Below are positions 47,988 to 58,931 of a DNA stretch of 64,000 bases, one piece after another. The notes under the pieces are model-generated. The model saw nothing but the letters and a program-made list of their open reading frames with translations. It was not told the DNA's origin and made no database searches. This DNA comes from Vibrio thalassae. Its GTDB lineage: Bacteria; Pseudomonadota; Gammaproteobacteria; Enterobacterales; Vibrionaceae. Location of the stretch: assembly GCF_900089835.1 (NCBI RefSeq), contig NZ_OANU01000004.1, positions 62,001-126,000 of the forward strand. Direction: 5' to 3'. Position numbers and translations under genes: made by a program. Numbering within the stretch: position 1 is the first letter of the stretch; the number at the start of each line of letters is the position of its first letter.

Positions 47988-49244
47988 ATGCTAAATACCA
48001 CCTCAATAGAGGCACCTAGAGCCCTAACTGGATTACAAAAAACCGCGAAGAGCATCGCCTTCAAATGTTTGTACAAGCTCGAAATAGGGTGTTTGACGAT
48101 CATCGAGAGCTTTCACCAAGACGGCAGTGTCGGTAAACATGTCGGTGAGCGGTTTGGTAAACCAAAAGATGGCGAACCGAGTGCGATTATTGAAGTGAAA
48201 CACCCTGAGTTCTATCGCCGCTTGATTCAAGGGGGTAGTATCGCAGCGGGTGAAGCCTATATGGATGACTGGTGGGACAGCCCCGATCTGTCTGCTTTGA
48301 TGGAGCTAATGGCTTTAAATCTAGCAGCATTAGATTCCATTGAGGGCCGTTCGAGCTTGCTCACTAAGGTGATGTACAAGTTGGGGCACTGGGTCAACCG
48401 CAACACTTTAACGCGCTCTAGAGAAAATATTCAGGCCCATTATGACCTGGGTAATAGCCTCTATGAGACATTTCTTGACCAGAATATGCTTTATTCTTCC
48501 GGCCTTTATTTACAGCCGACCGACACGTTAGAGCAAGCGCAGATTAATAAGATGGAACGATTGTGCCAGCAGCTTCAACTCACTTCGAATGACCATGTGA
48601 TGGAAATCGGCACTGGATGGGGCGGCATGGCGATATACATGGCAAAACATTACGGCTGTCATGTCACCACCACGACAATTTCTGATGAGCAGTTCGACTA
48701 TGCAAAACAGCAAGTAGAAAAAGAAGGTCTATCAGACAAAATTACGTTACTCAAACAAGACTATCGATTGCTTGAAGGCCAGTACGATAAATTGGTGTCG
48801 ATAGAGATGATAGAGGCCGTTGGCAAGCAGTATTTGGTTTCTTATCTGCAAAAATGCCAGTCTTTGTTGAAACCCAAAGGTTTGATGGCCATACAAGCAA
48901 TTACCATCGCAGATCAACGCTATGACTACTATGCAGACAATGTAGATTTCATTCAGAAATATATTTTCCCTGGAGGCTTCTTGCCATCGATTACTGCGTT
49001 GACGACCAATAGCACTAAGCACACAGACCTCATTGTAAGAAATTTGTTTGATATTGGCGCAGACTACGCGAAGACGTTGGTTGATTGGCGTTTAAGGTTT
49101 GAAGCAGCGCTGAAACAAGTCAGAGATTTGGGGTATGACGAGCGTTTTATTCGTATGTGGCGCTACTATTTTTGCTATTGCGAAGGTGGATTTAGAGCAA
49201 AAAGTATTAGTACTGTGCACATCACTTTCCAGCGTGGTCGTTAA
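47988..49244 (+). CDS. Cfa-like SAM-dependent fatty-acyl methyltransferase
   Basis: This 418-residue protein aligns with cyclopropane-fatty-acyl-phospholipid synthases: AHYDLGNSLYE, SAM loop VMEIGTGWGGMAIYMAKHYG, KYIFPGGFLPS and FGGADY-like GADYAKTL. E. coli Cfa binds an essential bicarbonate through Cys139, Glu239, His266 and Tyr317. By my alignment from memory, Glu (E276) and Tyr are kept, but Cys is Ser171 and His is Gln303. That suggests a methyltransferase making methyl-branched rather than cyclopropane chains, like the one that starts furan fatty acid synthesis in Rhodobacter. Not the housekeeping cfa gene. Confidence 0.85.
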   Translation: MLNTTSIEAPRALTGLQKTAKSIAFKCLYKLEIGCLTIIESFHQDGSVGKHVGERFGKPKDGEPSAIIEVKHPEFYRRLIQGGSIAAGEAYMDDWWDSPDLSALMELMALNLAALDSIEGRSSLLTKVMYKLGHWVNRNTLTRSRENIQAHYDLGNSLYETFLDQNMLYSSGLYLQPTDTLEQAQINKMERLCQQLQLTSNDHVMEIGTGWGGMAIYMAKHYGCHVTTTTISDEQFDYAKQQVEKEGLSDKITLLKQDYRLLEGQYDKLVSIEMIEAVGKQYLVSYLQKCQSLLKPKGLMAIQAITIADQRYDYYADNVDFIQKYIFPGGFLPSITALTTNSTKHTDLIVRNLFDIGADYAKTLVDWRLRFEAALKQVRDLGYDERFIRMWRYYFCYCEGGFRAKSISTVHITFQRGR

Positions 49245-49279
49245 CCAAGACTTTGTCGATAATTAAGGGAGGTTGCAGC

Positions 49280-49795
49280 ATGTCTTCAGGGTGGAAGCTT
49301 GTGCTTGTTAGCAGCTGGTTTCAGGTTGTCTGGTTACTGTCAGTCGTGGGACAAACAAGGTTCCAGTGGCTGGCGTTAATACTGAGTATTGTCACTATCT
49401 TGGTATCGCATCGAATACTTGGCCTCCGTTTAAAGTCACTGGTTCTACTGGTGATATTAGGAATCGCTATTGATAGTTTGAACACGTTCGCCAACTTGCT
49501 GGTGTTCGACACGGATGTTCTGCCTGTGTGGCTTGTGGCGCTTTGGTTAATTTTCTCTTGGTATGCTTTTTACTTGAAAACATTTTTGATTCCTTATCCT
49601 ATTCTACTCGTATCTGTTGTCGGTGGGCTCGGTGGAGCGATGAGTTATTTGGCGGGATTTAAGCTTGGTGCGGTTAGCACGCAATACCCGATGCTAGTTA
49701 CTCTCGGAGTCCTTTTTATTGAATGGGTCTTGATCGTCTTTTTGATCGTGCGATACCCAAGACCAAACGAGAGAAGTTGGACTCATGAAACATAA
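49280..49795 (+). CDS. DUF2878 domain-containing membrane protein
   Basis: This 171-residue protein is almost entirely hydrophobic, with about six predicted membrane helices and short polar turns. The ATG at 49280 has a GGGAGG ribosome-binding site seven bases upstream; the frame opens nine codons earlier without one. It matches the DUF2878 family by its start (WFQVVWLLSVVG) and its location after Cfa-like genes. Function unknown. Its 3' end overlaps the next gene by 11 bases. Confidence 0.8.
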   Translation: MSSGWKLVLVSSWFQVVWLLSVVGQTRFQWLALILSIVTILVSHRILGLRLKSLVLLVILGIAIDSLNTFANLLVFDTDVLPVWLVALWLIFSWYAFYLKTFLIPYPILLVSVVGGLGGAMSYLAGFKLGAVSTQYPMLVTLGVLFIEWVLIVFLIVRYPRPNERSWTHET

Positions 49796-50342
49796 AATGG
49801 TGTTGGCGACGTTATTGGGCTTATTACTGCATTCACAGAGCGTCATGGCTTCCAAAGATGCCGCTGACGGGCTGCAAGATTGGGGCCAGTGGCAAGTGGT
49901 TGGGGAGGCTCAGCTAAGTTGGCTTTTTTTTGACGTTTATCGCTCACAACTGCTGGCGCCTCAGGGTATTTATCAAGTGTCTGACGATGTGTCTCCTCAT
50001 CCCATAGCGTTGAGAATTCAGTATCAGAGAGATATTAGTCGACAACAACTTTTGGATGCCACACTCGACCAATGGGAAAAAATGGGTGTTGATAAAAGCA
50101 CTAGGAATCAGTGGATTGCCAAGTTATACGATATCTTTCCAAGTGTGTCAGACGGACAGCAACTCATTTACGTCAGCGACGGCAAAACCGGAAAATTCTA
50201 CTACCTCACAGAGCAAAAACCGCTTCAGATGATAGGCACCGTAGACGACAAATCATTGAATGACGGCTTCCTTGGCATTTGGCTATCTCCAAATAGTCAA
50301 TACCCGAAACTTAGAGCACAACTTATAGGAATGAACAGATGA
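49785..50342 (+). CDS. Chalcone-isomerase-like periplasmic protein
   Basis: This 185-residue protein has a signal peptide (residues 1-22, cleavage after VMA) and a chalcone-isomerase-like fold pattern (VGEAQLSWLFFDVYRSQLLA, QYQRDISRQQLLDATLDQW, and a late LGIWLSPNSQ segment). Bacterial members of this fold do not isomerise chalcone; fatty-acid binding is known for some plant relatives. It may bind a lipid in the periplasm. Overlaps both neighbours, so it is translationally coupled. Confidence 0.78.
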   Translation: MKHKMVLATLLGLLLHSQSVMASKDAADGLQDWGQWQVVGEAQLSWLFFDVYRSQLLAPQGIYQVSDDVSPHPIALRIQYQRDISRQQLLDATLDQWEKMGVDKSTRNQWIAKLYDIFPSVSDGQQLIYVSDGKTGKFYYLTEQKPLQMIGTVDDKSLNDGFLGIWLSPNSQYPKLRAQLIGMNR

Positions 50343-50863
50343 CGTTGCTTCGTTGGTTTTTATTGCCTCTTTTACTTTTACTTACTGCATGTAGTGCAGA
50401 TTTGTCAGAATATAAAAACAGTGACCCAAAATTTGATTTATTTGGCTACTTTGAAGGAGACATTACAGCTTGGGGGATGGTTCAAGACTACACGAGAAAG
50501 CAGAATCGACGTTTCGAGGTCTTTATTGTGGGAACAGTAACAGACAACAAGCTCGTTTTAGTGGAAGATTTTGTGTTTGATGATGGAGAAACCGATCAAC
50601 GGATTTGGACGATTGAGAAGCTTCAAGACGGTTCATATCGAGGAGTCGCAGATGACATCGTTGGCGCAGCGACCGGCAGAGAAGAGGGTAACGCGCTGCA
50701 ATGGCAATACGATTTTGAACTCGATGTTGACGGTTCTACTTATACGGTAGCATTTGATGATTGGTTATATCGCCAAGACGATAAACACGTCTTTAATCTC
50801 ACCAGCATCAGAAAGTTTGGGGTCGAGGTAGGCACTATTACACTGTTTTTTCAAAAACAGTGA
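50339..50863 (+). CDS. DUF3833 lipoprotein
   Basis: This 174-residue protein has a lipoprotein signal with lipobox LLTAC (Cys18). The mature part is a small beta-rich domain with the DUF3833 pattern FDLFGYFEGDITAWGMVQDY and the late FDDWLYRQDD. The residue after Cys is Ser, so export to the outer membrane is expected. Function unknown. Last gene of the operon; it overlaps the previous gene by four bases (ATGA) and ends at a terminator. Confidence 0.85.
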   Translation: MTLLRWFLLPLLLLLTACSADLSEYKNSDPKFDLFGYFEGDITAWGMVQDYTRKQNRRFEVFIVGTVTDNKLVLVEDFVFDDGETDQRIWTIEKLQDGSYRGVADDIVGAATGREEGNALQWQYDFELDVDGSTYTVAFDDWLYRQDDKHVFNLTSIRKFGVEVGTITLFFQKQ

Positions 50864-50909
50864 AGTTGATGAACGACGTCATTGCCAGTGTGTATAGAGG
50901 TTAGCAATG

Positions 50910-50938
50910 AAAAAGGCTGCAATAATTGCAGCCTTTTT
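50910..50938. terminator. Bidirectional terminator between the eight-gene operon and purB
   Basis: AAAAAGGCTGCAA and TTGCAGCCTTTTT pair perfectly around TAA. It serves the DUF3833 gene on one strand and purB on the other. Confidence 0.9.
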
Positions 50939-50959
50939 AGTGTTTGAACTGTTTAATGA

Positions 50960-53090
<2,131 letters not shown>

Positions 53091-53120
53091 GTAGCTCTCC
53101 TAAGATAATAAACGAAAAAT

Positions 53121-54230
53121 TTAAATACGTTCTTCGATGATACCGCCACCTAAGCAAACATTGTCGCTATAGAAGACTGCAGACTGTCCTGGCGTGACAG
53201 CGACTTGTGGCTCATCAAAGATAACCTTAATGTTGTCATCGTCAATTGGAATAATCGTACAAAGGATATCCTGTTGACGGTAGCGTGTTTTCACTGTGCA
53301 TTGCATTGGTTCTCTGATCGCTTCGCGACTTACCCAATGAAGTTGAGATGCATGTAATCCGTTTGATTTTAGTAATGGATGATCCGCACCTTGAACGGCA
53401 ATCAATACGTTACGCTCAAGATCTTTTTCAGCGACATACCATGGGTCTTCGTTACCGCCGCCACCTTTCTGGCCACCGATATGTAACCCTTTACGTTGAC
53501 CTAACGTGTGGTACATCAGACCTTGGTGTTCACCAATGACTTTACCTTCCGGCGTTTCGATTTTACCCGGTTGTGCTGGCAAATAGCGAGACAAGAAGTC
53601 TGTAAATTTGCGCTCACCAATAAAACAAATACCGGTAGAGTCCTTTTTCTTCGCGGTGATTAAGCCTTGTTCTTCAGCAATGCGACGTACTTCAGGTTTC
53701 TCTAGCTCACCTACTGGGAACAAACTACGCGCCACTTGATCGTGGCTTAGGGTGTAAAGGAAGTAGCTTTGGTCTTTGTTACTGTCCAATCCACGAAGCA
53801 TTTGCGGCTTGTCACCATTCTCTGGAAAAGTACGACTGACATAGTGACCCATTGCAATATAGTCAGCATCGAGAACTTCGTCTGCAAACTCCAAAAATGC
53901 TTTGAACTTAATTTCTTTGTTACAAAGGATGTCTGGGTTTGGTGTGCGACCCGCTTTGTATTCTGCTAAAAAATATTCAAATACATTATCCCAATATTCA
54001 GCAGCAAAATTGATCGTATGTAGGTGGATACCTAACTTATCACAGACCGCTTGTGCGTCGGCCAGATCTTCCGCTGCAGTACAATATTCCTCATTGTCAT
54101 CTTCTTCCCAGTTCTTCATGAACAGGCCTTCTACTTGGTAGCCTTGCTGTTTCAGAAGGTAGGCAGAAACAGAGGAGTCTACACCGCCGGACATACCGAC
54201 AATCACTTTCTTTTGGCTGTTATCAGACAT
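53121..54230 (-). CDS. mnmA: tRNA-specific 2-thiouridylase MnmA
   Basis: This 369-residue enzyme thiolates the wobble uridine of tRNA-Lys, tRNA-Glu and tRNA-Gln. The PP-loop SGGVDSS (near residue 14) binds ATP. The two catalytic cysteines lie in [12 protein letters not shown] (near residue 102) and TGICFIGER (near residue 200). Length matches E. coli MnmA (368). First gene of mnmA-hflD. Confidence 0.96.
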   Translation of the reverse strand: MSDNSQKKVIVGMSGGVDSSVSAYLLKQQGYQVEGLFMKNWEEDDNEEYCTAAEDLADAQAVCDKLGIHLHTINFAAEYWDNVFEYFLAEYKAGRTPNPDILCNKEIKFKAFLEFADEVLDADYIAMGHYVSRTFPENGDKPQMLRGLDSNKDQSYFLYTLSHDQVARSLFPVGELEKPEVRRIAEEQGLITAKKKDSTGICFIGERKFTDFLSRYLPAQPGKIETPEGKVIGEHQGLMYHTLGQRKGLHIGGQKGGGGNEDPWYVAEKDLERNVLIAVQGADHPLLKSNGLHASQLHWVSREAIREPMQCTVKTRYRQQDILCTIIPIDDDNIKVIFDEPQVAVTPGQSAVFYSDNVCLGGGIIEERI

Positions 54231-54470
54231 GTTAAAATACCACCTATATCAATTGGACGCAGATTCTAGCAGAAACCGAAGGCGCAATACAGATCCGCGA
54301 ACTAAATCACACTTTCTAAGCGCATGAATGTGTGTATCAGAATAGTAAAAAACAAGGGTTGAGATAAAAATATTACTGCGTAAACGATTGCTAAGGTTGC
54401 CTATGTTGCCGAGGTAAACTATACAGAGTTAGAATTGTCGCCTTACGTTTCCTGATACGAAGATATCCTT

Positions 54471-55775
54471 ATGAAATTTCCCGGCCAAAGAAAATCGAAG
54501 CATTACTTTCCGGTTCACGCTCGTGATCCATTAGTCAGCCAATCTCAGACTAGTAAGAAAATGTCGAGAACCCATATTATTGGTATTGATCAAACTCTAG
54601 TTGATATAGAGGCACGAGTAGATAGTAGTGTGATCGAGAAATTTGGGCTGAGTAAAGGGCATTCATTAGTTATTGATGACCAAGCTGCAGAGAATTTGTA
54701 TAACGAATTGAAACAACAAGAGCTTATTACAAATGAGTTTGCAGGTGGCACCATAGGGAATACATTACATAACTTCTCCGTCCTCGCGGATGATAAGTCG
54801 GTATTGTTAGGCGTAATGAGTGCTGATATTCGAATCGGTAGCTATGGATATCGTTACCTGTGTAATACCTCTAGTCGTATGGATTTAAACTATTTACAGG
54901 GTGTAGATGGTGCAATCGGACGCTGCTTTACATTAATTACTGAAGATGGTGAGAGAACGTTCGCAATTAGCGAAGGTCAAATGAACCAACTTCGTCCAGA
55001 GAGTATTCCAGAGAAGATTTTCAAGAAGGCATCAGCTTTAGTATTAACTGCCTATTTAGTACGTTGTAAAGATGGCGATCCAATGCCAGCAGCGACCATG
55101 CAGGCAATAGCGTATGCGAAGAAATATGATGTGCCAGTAGTATTAACATTAGGAACTCGTTTTGTTATTCAAGATGATCCGCAATACTGGCAAGACTTTT
55201 TGCAACAGCATGTTTCTGTTGTTGCTATGAATGAAGATGAAGCAGAAGCATTAACGGGTGAAAAAGATCCGTTAGCAGCGGCCGATAAAGCGCTGGATTG
55301 GGTCGACCTTGTTTTATGTACTGCTGGACCAATTGGTTTGTTTATGGCGGGATATACAGAGGATGCTGCAAAAAGAGAAACTTCTTTACCATTATTACCT
55401 GGATGTATTGCCGAATTTAACCGATATGAATTTAGCCGACCTGCTATAAAGTTGGCATGTGAAAATCCAACTAAGGTTTATTCACATATCGCACCATATA
55501 TGGGTGGGCCAGAAAAAATTAAGAATACCAATGGTGCAGGCGATGCGGCCTTGTCAGCATTGCTTCATGATATGGCAGCGAATAAATACCATAAAGAAAA
55601 TGTGCCAAACTCAAGTAAGCACCAGCATCAATATCTGACGTATTCATCGTTTTCTCAAGTCTGCAAATACTCAAACCGAGCGAGCTACGAAGTCTTGGTC
55701 CAGCATTCTCCGCGCCTTTCTCGTGGTCTACCAGAGAAAGAAGATAGTTTAGAAGAAGCATATTGGGAACGATAA
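54471..55775 (+). CDS. gsk: Inosine-guanosine kinase
   Basis: This 434-residue PfkB/ribokinase-family enzyme phosphorylates inosine and guanosine for purine salvage. The sequence closely follows E. coli Gsk from MKFPGQRKSKHYFPV to LEEAYWER. The FAGGTIGNTLHNFSVLADD substrate segment and the catalytic NTNGAGDAALSALLHD (anion hole and base Asp) are present. It has a 240-bp upstream region with nothing else recognisable and ends at a bidirectional terminator facing hns. Confidence 0.96.
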   Translation: MKFPGQRKSKHYFPVHARDPLVSQSQTSKKMSRTHIIGIDQTLVDIEARVDSSVIEKFGLSKGHSLVIDDQAAENLYNELKQQELITNEFAGGTIGNTLHNFSVLADDKSVLLGVMSADIRIGSYGYRYLCNTSSRMDLNYLQGVDGAIGRCFTLITEDGERTFAISEGQMNQLRPESIPEKIFKKASALVLTAYLVRCKDGDPMPAATMQAIAYAKKYDVPVVLTLGTRFVIQDDPQYWQDFLQQHVSVVAMNEDEAEALTGEKDPLAAADKALDWVDLVLCTAGPIGLFMAGYTEDAAKRETSLPLLPGCIAEFNRYEFSRPAIKLACENPTKVYSHIAPYMGGPEKIKNTNGAGDAALSALLHDMAANKYHKENVPNSSKHQHQYLTYSSFSQVCKYSNRASYEVLVQHSPRLSRGLPEKEDSLEEAYWER

Positions 55776-55776
55776 T

Positions 55777-55804
55777 AAAAAAAGCGCCGAAAGGCGCTTT
55801 TTTT
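55777..55804. terminator. Bidirectional terminator between gsk and hns
   Basis: AAAAAAAGCGCC and GGCGCTTTTTTT pair around GAAA, a stable tetraloop. Confidence 0.92.
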
Positions 55805-55830
55805 ATAAAACTGATATTATTTAATCGATA

Positions 55831-56238
55831 TTAGATTTCAAATTCTTCGAGAGATTTACCAGCATCTAATGCACTTTGGATTGCTGAAGGTGTACGACCT
55901 TGGCCTGTCCAAGTTTTCTCTGCACCGCTAGCATCTACATATTTGTATTTTGCTGGGCGAGGTGCGCGTTTACTCTTCGCTTTACCTTTTGATTCGCCTG
56001 ACAGGGCGGCAATTAGATCTTCAACATCAATACCGTCTTGAGCAATCATTTGCGCGTATTCGCTTAATTTAGCTTCACGTGCTTCTTTAACTGCTCTTTC
56101 TTCAGCTTCAGCTTCTTGTCTTTCACCAACAACAGCAGTTAGCTTTTCTAGCGCTTCTTCTAGTTGTTCTAAAGTAAGCTCACGAGCGAATGCACGTAGG
56201 CTACGAATATTTAGTAGAGTTTTGGTTAATTCAGACAT
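55831..56238 (-). CDS. hns: Nucleoid protein H-NS
   Basis: This 135-residue DNA-binding protein silences AT-rich and acquired DNA. The N-terminal dimerisation domain (residues 1-60) is a coiled coil with LNIRSLRAFARELTLEQLEE. A linker follows, and then the C-terminal DNA-binding domain with the AT-hook-like motif TWTGQGRTPSAIQ (core QGR). The ATG at 56238 (MSELTKTL) is the family start; the frame opens four codons earlier. Its upstream DNA is very AT-rich, in keeping with autoregulation. Confidence 0.96.
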   Translation of the reverse strand: MSELTKTLLNIRSLRAFARELTLEQLEEALEKLTAVVGERQEAEAEERAVKEAREAKLSEYAQMIAQDGIDVEDLIAALSGESKGKAKSKRAPRPAKYKYVDASGAEKTWTGQGRTPSAIQSALDAGKSLEEFEI

Positions 56239-56783
56239 GACAGTTCCCATGAGATTATTATTTGGTTCGGGTTAATAATAAACAGCAAATATTGAATTGA
56301 CAATATTTTCTTGGTGGATAGTAGGAGAAATATAATAATTCTTACAAAATCCTGATAATAGGAGATGCTAGAAATACAAATTGGGAGATATAGAAGATGT
56401 AGTTGGAACTTTAATAATTGCTCAATCTTGATATGAACTACACAAAAAATCGTCATCGAGTGGATTTTGTTGCATATTGTACTCTGTATGGTTTGCGGCA
56501 ATTATAGTTTATTTGTAAATACTGCAAAATTGCCTGAGATTGAATTAAGTGAACTTCTATAAAATTATGTTGTCATCGACGGTCGTTCAAAAAATGGTTA
56601 TCTATGATGAGGTAATAACCAACAAAACCATTTGTTGTTAACCGTGTGTTCACGGTTTTTACAGCTTGATAGCAACATTCATGTTGCAATTGATGCTTTC
56701 GTAAGTACAATGAATTTTACCTAATGCAAAAGTAAGAACATTCTTTCAACATGCTAGTGCATATTAGTGAATGATTTTCTTTT
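56239..56783. other. AT-rich intergenic region upstream of hns and of the lysine riboswitch
   Basis: This stretch holds the hns promoter region and, from about 56560, several hairpins in the + direction: TGGTTAT/ATAACCA (56595-56620), AACCGTG/CACGGTT with a T-run (56640-56660), and GCAACATTCATGTTGC (56672-56687). No open frame with a ribosome-binding site is seen. The hairpin series could belong to a small RNA or to a long leader of the downstream transporter. Confidence 0.5.
56640..56660 (+). terminator. Terminator-like hairpin upstream of the lysine riboswitch
   Basis: AACCGTG and CACGGTT pair around TGTT, followed by TTT. There is no gene directly upstream on this strand, so it would end a short untranslated RNA. 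Confidence 0.55.
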
Positions 56784-56930
56784 GATGTAGAGGCGCGATT
56801 GCGAAAAGTCCTTGTCGTTGGGGTGATGCCAATGAACGACAACAAAAGGCGCTGTCGCCGAAGTGAGAGTTGAATATCAGCCACTCTCGCTGGGGTTGTC
56901 TCGGAAACGAACAACACTGCCATAGTCTAT
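56784..56930 (+). promoter_or_regulatory. Lysine riboswitch (L box)
   Basis: The conserved L-box blocks occur in order: AGAGGCGCG (56789), GGGGTGATGCC (about 56820), GGCGCTGTCGCCGAAGTGAG (56848-56867), GCTGGG (56889), and ACTGCCA (56915). Stem P1 can form as ATGTAG with CTG(C)CAT, P4 as GAGAGT with ACTCTC, and P5 as GTTGT with ACAAC. The aptamer lies about 150 nt before the NhaC-family gene. No intrinsic terminator with a T-run is seen after it, so control may be at translation start, which is inference. Confidence 0.92.
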
Positions 56931-57076
56931 TATATTGTTAAACTATGGAGCGCTACTGTAGGGTTGGGTGAAGTGTTCACTTCCCTTTCGCTTAGTTCAA
57001 CGTTTGCGTATGAACTTTTAGATACGCATGTCTGCAGTAGATCTCTAGCCATAATTAAAACTGGTTTTTGAAGATC

Positions 57077-58678
57077 ATGAATTTAATCGATTTTGCTTCG
57101 TCACCAATATCATTGCTACCGCCGATCGTAGCGTTGAGCTTGGCGATTATTACACGTCGCGTCTTACTATCCTTAGGTGTAGGTATAGTGCTAGGCGCCT
57201 TTTTACTCACTGACTATTCGGTAGTGAGTGCTACTCAATACGTATATAACACCGTTTCCGGTGTTATTATTGAAGATGGCGGTCTTAACTTAGGTAATGT
57301 GAGTATTATCGGCTTCCTTCTTCTGTTAGGTATGATGACCGCATTGCTGACGCTTTCTGGTGGTACCAAAGCATTTGCAGAGTGGGCTCAAATCCGTGTT
57401 AAAAGCAAAAGGGGCTCTAAACTTTTAGCGGCATTCCTTGGTGTCTTTATTTTTGTCGATGATTATTTTAATAGCCTAGCCGTTGGTGCGATCTCACGCC
57501 CTGTAACCGACCGTTTTTATGTATCGCGCGCTAAACTTGCTTATATTCTTGATTCTACTGCTGCACCGATGTGTGTCTTGATGCCTGTTTCAAGCTGGGG
57601 TGCCTATATCATGACATTGGTGAGCGGTATTTTGGTCTCTCACGGTATCACGGAATATTCTGCCATCGGCGCGTACGTTCAATTGATCCCAATGAACTTT
57701 TACGCGGTATTTGCGTTGCTAATGGTGTTCACCGTGGCATGGTTCCAATTAGATGTGGGCTCGATGCGAAACCACGAATTGCGTGCTAAGCAAGGTATTG
57801 GCTTCGATAAAGATAATGAAAATGACTCTGCGCAAGCTCATGAATTGAATGAAGAACTGGATATCAAAGAAAGCGATTTTGGTTCTGTGTCTGACCTGGT
57901 GATGCCGATTATTGTGCTTATCGTTGCTATGGTTGCAGCGATGATCTTTACAGGCAGTCAAGCTCTTGCCGCCAACGGTGCTCCGTTCGATGTATTTGGC
58001 GCGTTCGAAAATACCAACGTCGGTACGTCACTTATCTATGGTGGCTCTGCAGGTCTTCTGACAGCTATCTATACTGTGGTAAAACAAAAACTGGCGCTTT
58101 CTGACATTGCAGCAACCATGTGGATTGGTGCTAAGTCGATGTTTGGTGCCATTCTTATTTTGTTCTTCGCATGGTCTATTGGTTCTGTTATCGGTGACAT
58201 GAAAACGGGTGCCTACCTTTCTTCAACGGTACAGGGCAACATAGATGTTCATTGGTTGCCAGTGATCCTGTTTATGCTGTCTGGTATCATGGCTTTTTCT
58301 ACTGGTACTTCTTGGGGTACGTTCGGTATCATGTTGCCTATTGCTGGCGATATGGCTGGGGCGACTGATATTGTAATGATGCTGCCTATGCTAGGCGCTG
58401 TTTTGGCAGGGTCAGTATTTGGTGACCACTGTTCACCAATCTCCGATACGACTATTTTGTCATCAACAGGTGCACGCTGTAACCACATTGACCACGTATC
58501 GACACAGTTACCATACGCGTTGTCAGTGGCATTGGTTTCGTGTATTGGCTTTATTACCCTAGGTATGACGACATCTGTTGCATTGTCATTTGGTGCAGCA
58601 ACGGTGGCTTTTGTACTTGTGTGCTTCATTTTGTCTGTTTTATCGAAAGCGAGAATGACCAAAGAAGCGAACGCATAA
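57077..58678 (+). CDS. NhaC-family transporter, probable lysine transporter (LysW type)
   Basis: This 533-residue protein has about 11-12 membrane helices of the NhaC Na+/H+ antiporter superfamily, with the motifs FVDDYFNSLAVGAI, FSTGTSWGTFGIMLPIAGDM and GDHCSPISDTTILSSTGA. Members behind a lysine riboswitch were proposed as lysine transporters (LysW), and the aptamer directly upstream supports that over a pure sodium antiporter. ATG 57077 is preferred; an in-frame TTG lies at 57068. Lysine should switch expression off. Confidence 0.88.
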   Translation: MNLIDFASSPISLLPPIVALSLAIITRRVLLSLGVGIVLGAFLLTDYSVVSATQYVYNTVSGVIIEDGGLNLGNVSIIGFLLLLGMMTALLTLSGGTKAFAEWAQIRVKSKRGSKLLAAFLGVFIFVDDYFNSLAVGAISRPVTDRFYVSRAKLAYILDSTAAPMCVLMPVSSWGAYIMTLVSGILVSHGITEYSAIGAYVQLIPMNFYAVFALLMVFTVAWFQLDVGSMRNHELRAKQGIGFDKDNENDSAQAHELNEELDIKESDFGSVSDLVMPIIVLIVAMVAAMIFTGSQALAANGAPFDVFGAFENTNVGTSLIYGGSAGLLTAIYTVVKQKLALSDIAATMWIGAKSMFGAILILFFAWSIGSVIGDMKTGAYLSSTVQGNIDVHWLPVILFMLSGIMAFSTGTSWGTFGIMLPIAGDMAGATDIVMMLPMLGAVLAGSVFGDHCSPISDTTILSSTGARCNHIDHVSTQLPYALSVALVSCIGFITLGMTTSVALSFGAATVAFVLVCFILSVLSKARMTKEANA

Positions 58679-58696
58679 TCCTATCGTTTATGTATT

Positions 58697-58724
58697 AAGG
58701 AGCCTAATAAGGCTCCTTTTTTTA
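58697..58724 (+). terminator. Intrinsic terminator of the NhaC-family gene
   Basis: AAGGAGCC and GGCTCCTT pair around TAATAA, with seven Ts. Confidence 0.9.
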
Positions 58725-58818
58725 TGTCTTCTCGAATATTTTTTGCCACAACGAGTCATAACCAACCGCATTGACGAGCGAGTGTTAAAAAAAAATGCAG
58801 CGATCTGTGAAATAGTGG

Positions 58819-58847
58819 TTGAAAATCGTAATCAGCTTCGTTAGTGT
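58819..58847 (+). promoter_or_regulatory. Candidate his operon promoter
   Basis: TTGAAA (58819-58824), 17 bp, TAGTGT (58842-58847) could serve as -35 and -10. Transcription would then start near 58855, just ahead of the leader peptide gene. The -10 match is weak. Confidence 0.4.
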
Positions 58848-58880
58848 GAAGGTATAGACACAAAGGACCTAAACATAAGT

Positions 58881-58931
58881 ATGCTAAATTTTGATATGAA
58901 CATTCATCATCACCATCATCACCCAGCTTAA
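58881..58931 (+). CDS. hisL: his operon leader peptide
   Basis: The frame encodes MLNFDMNIHHHHHHPA, 16 residues with six consecutive histidines. When His-tRNA is scarce, the ribosome stalls in the His run and an antiterminator forms. The terminator hairpin lies about 75 nt downstream. AAGG lies somewhat far upstream (about 13 bases) of the ATG; a second in-frame ATG is at 58896. Confidence 0.93.
   Translation: MLNFDMNIHHHHHHPA

Noticed and set aside
49253-49279. Upstream start of the DUF2878 gene (nine extra codons)
   Set aside because: The ATG at 49280 has a strong ribosome-binding site at the right distance; the upstream start does not.
58249-58662. 137-codon minus-strand frame opposite the NhaC-family gene
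   Set aside because: It is an antisense shadow fully inside a conserved transporter gene.
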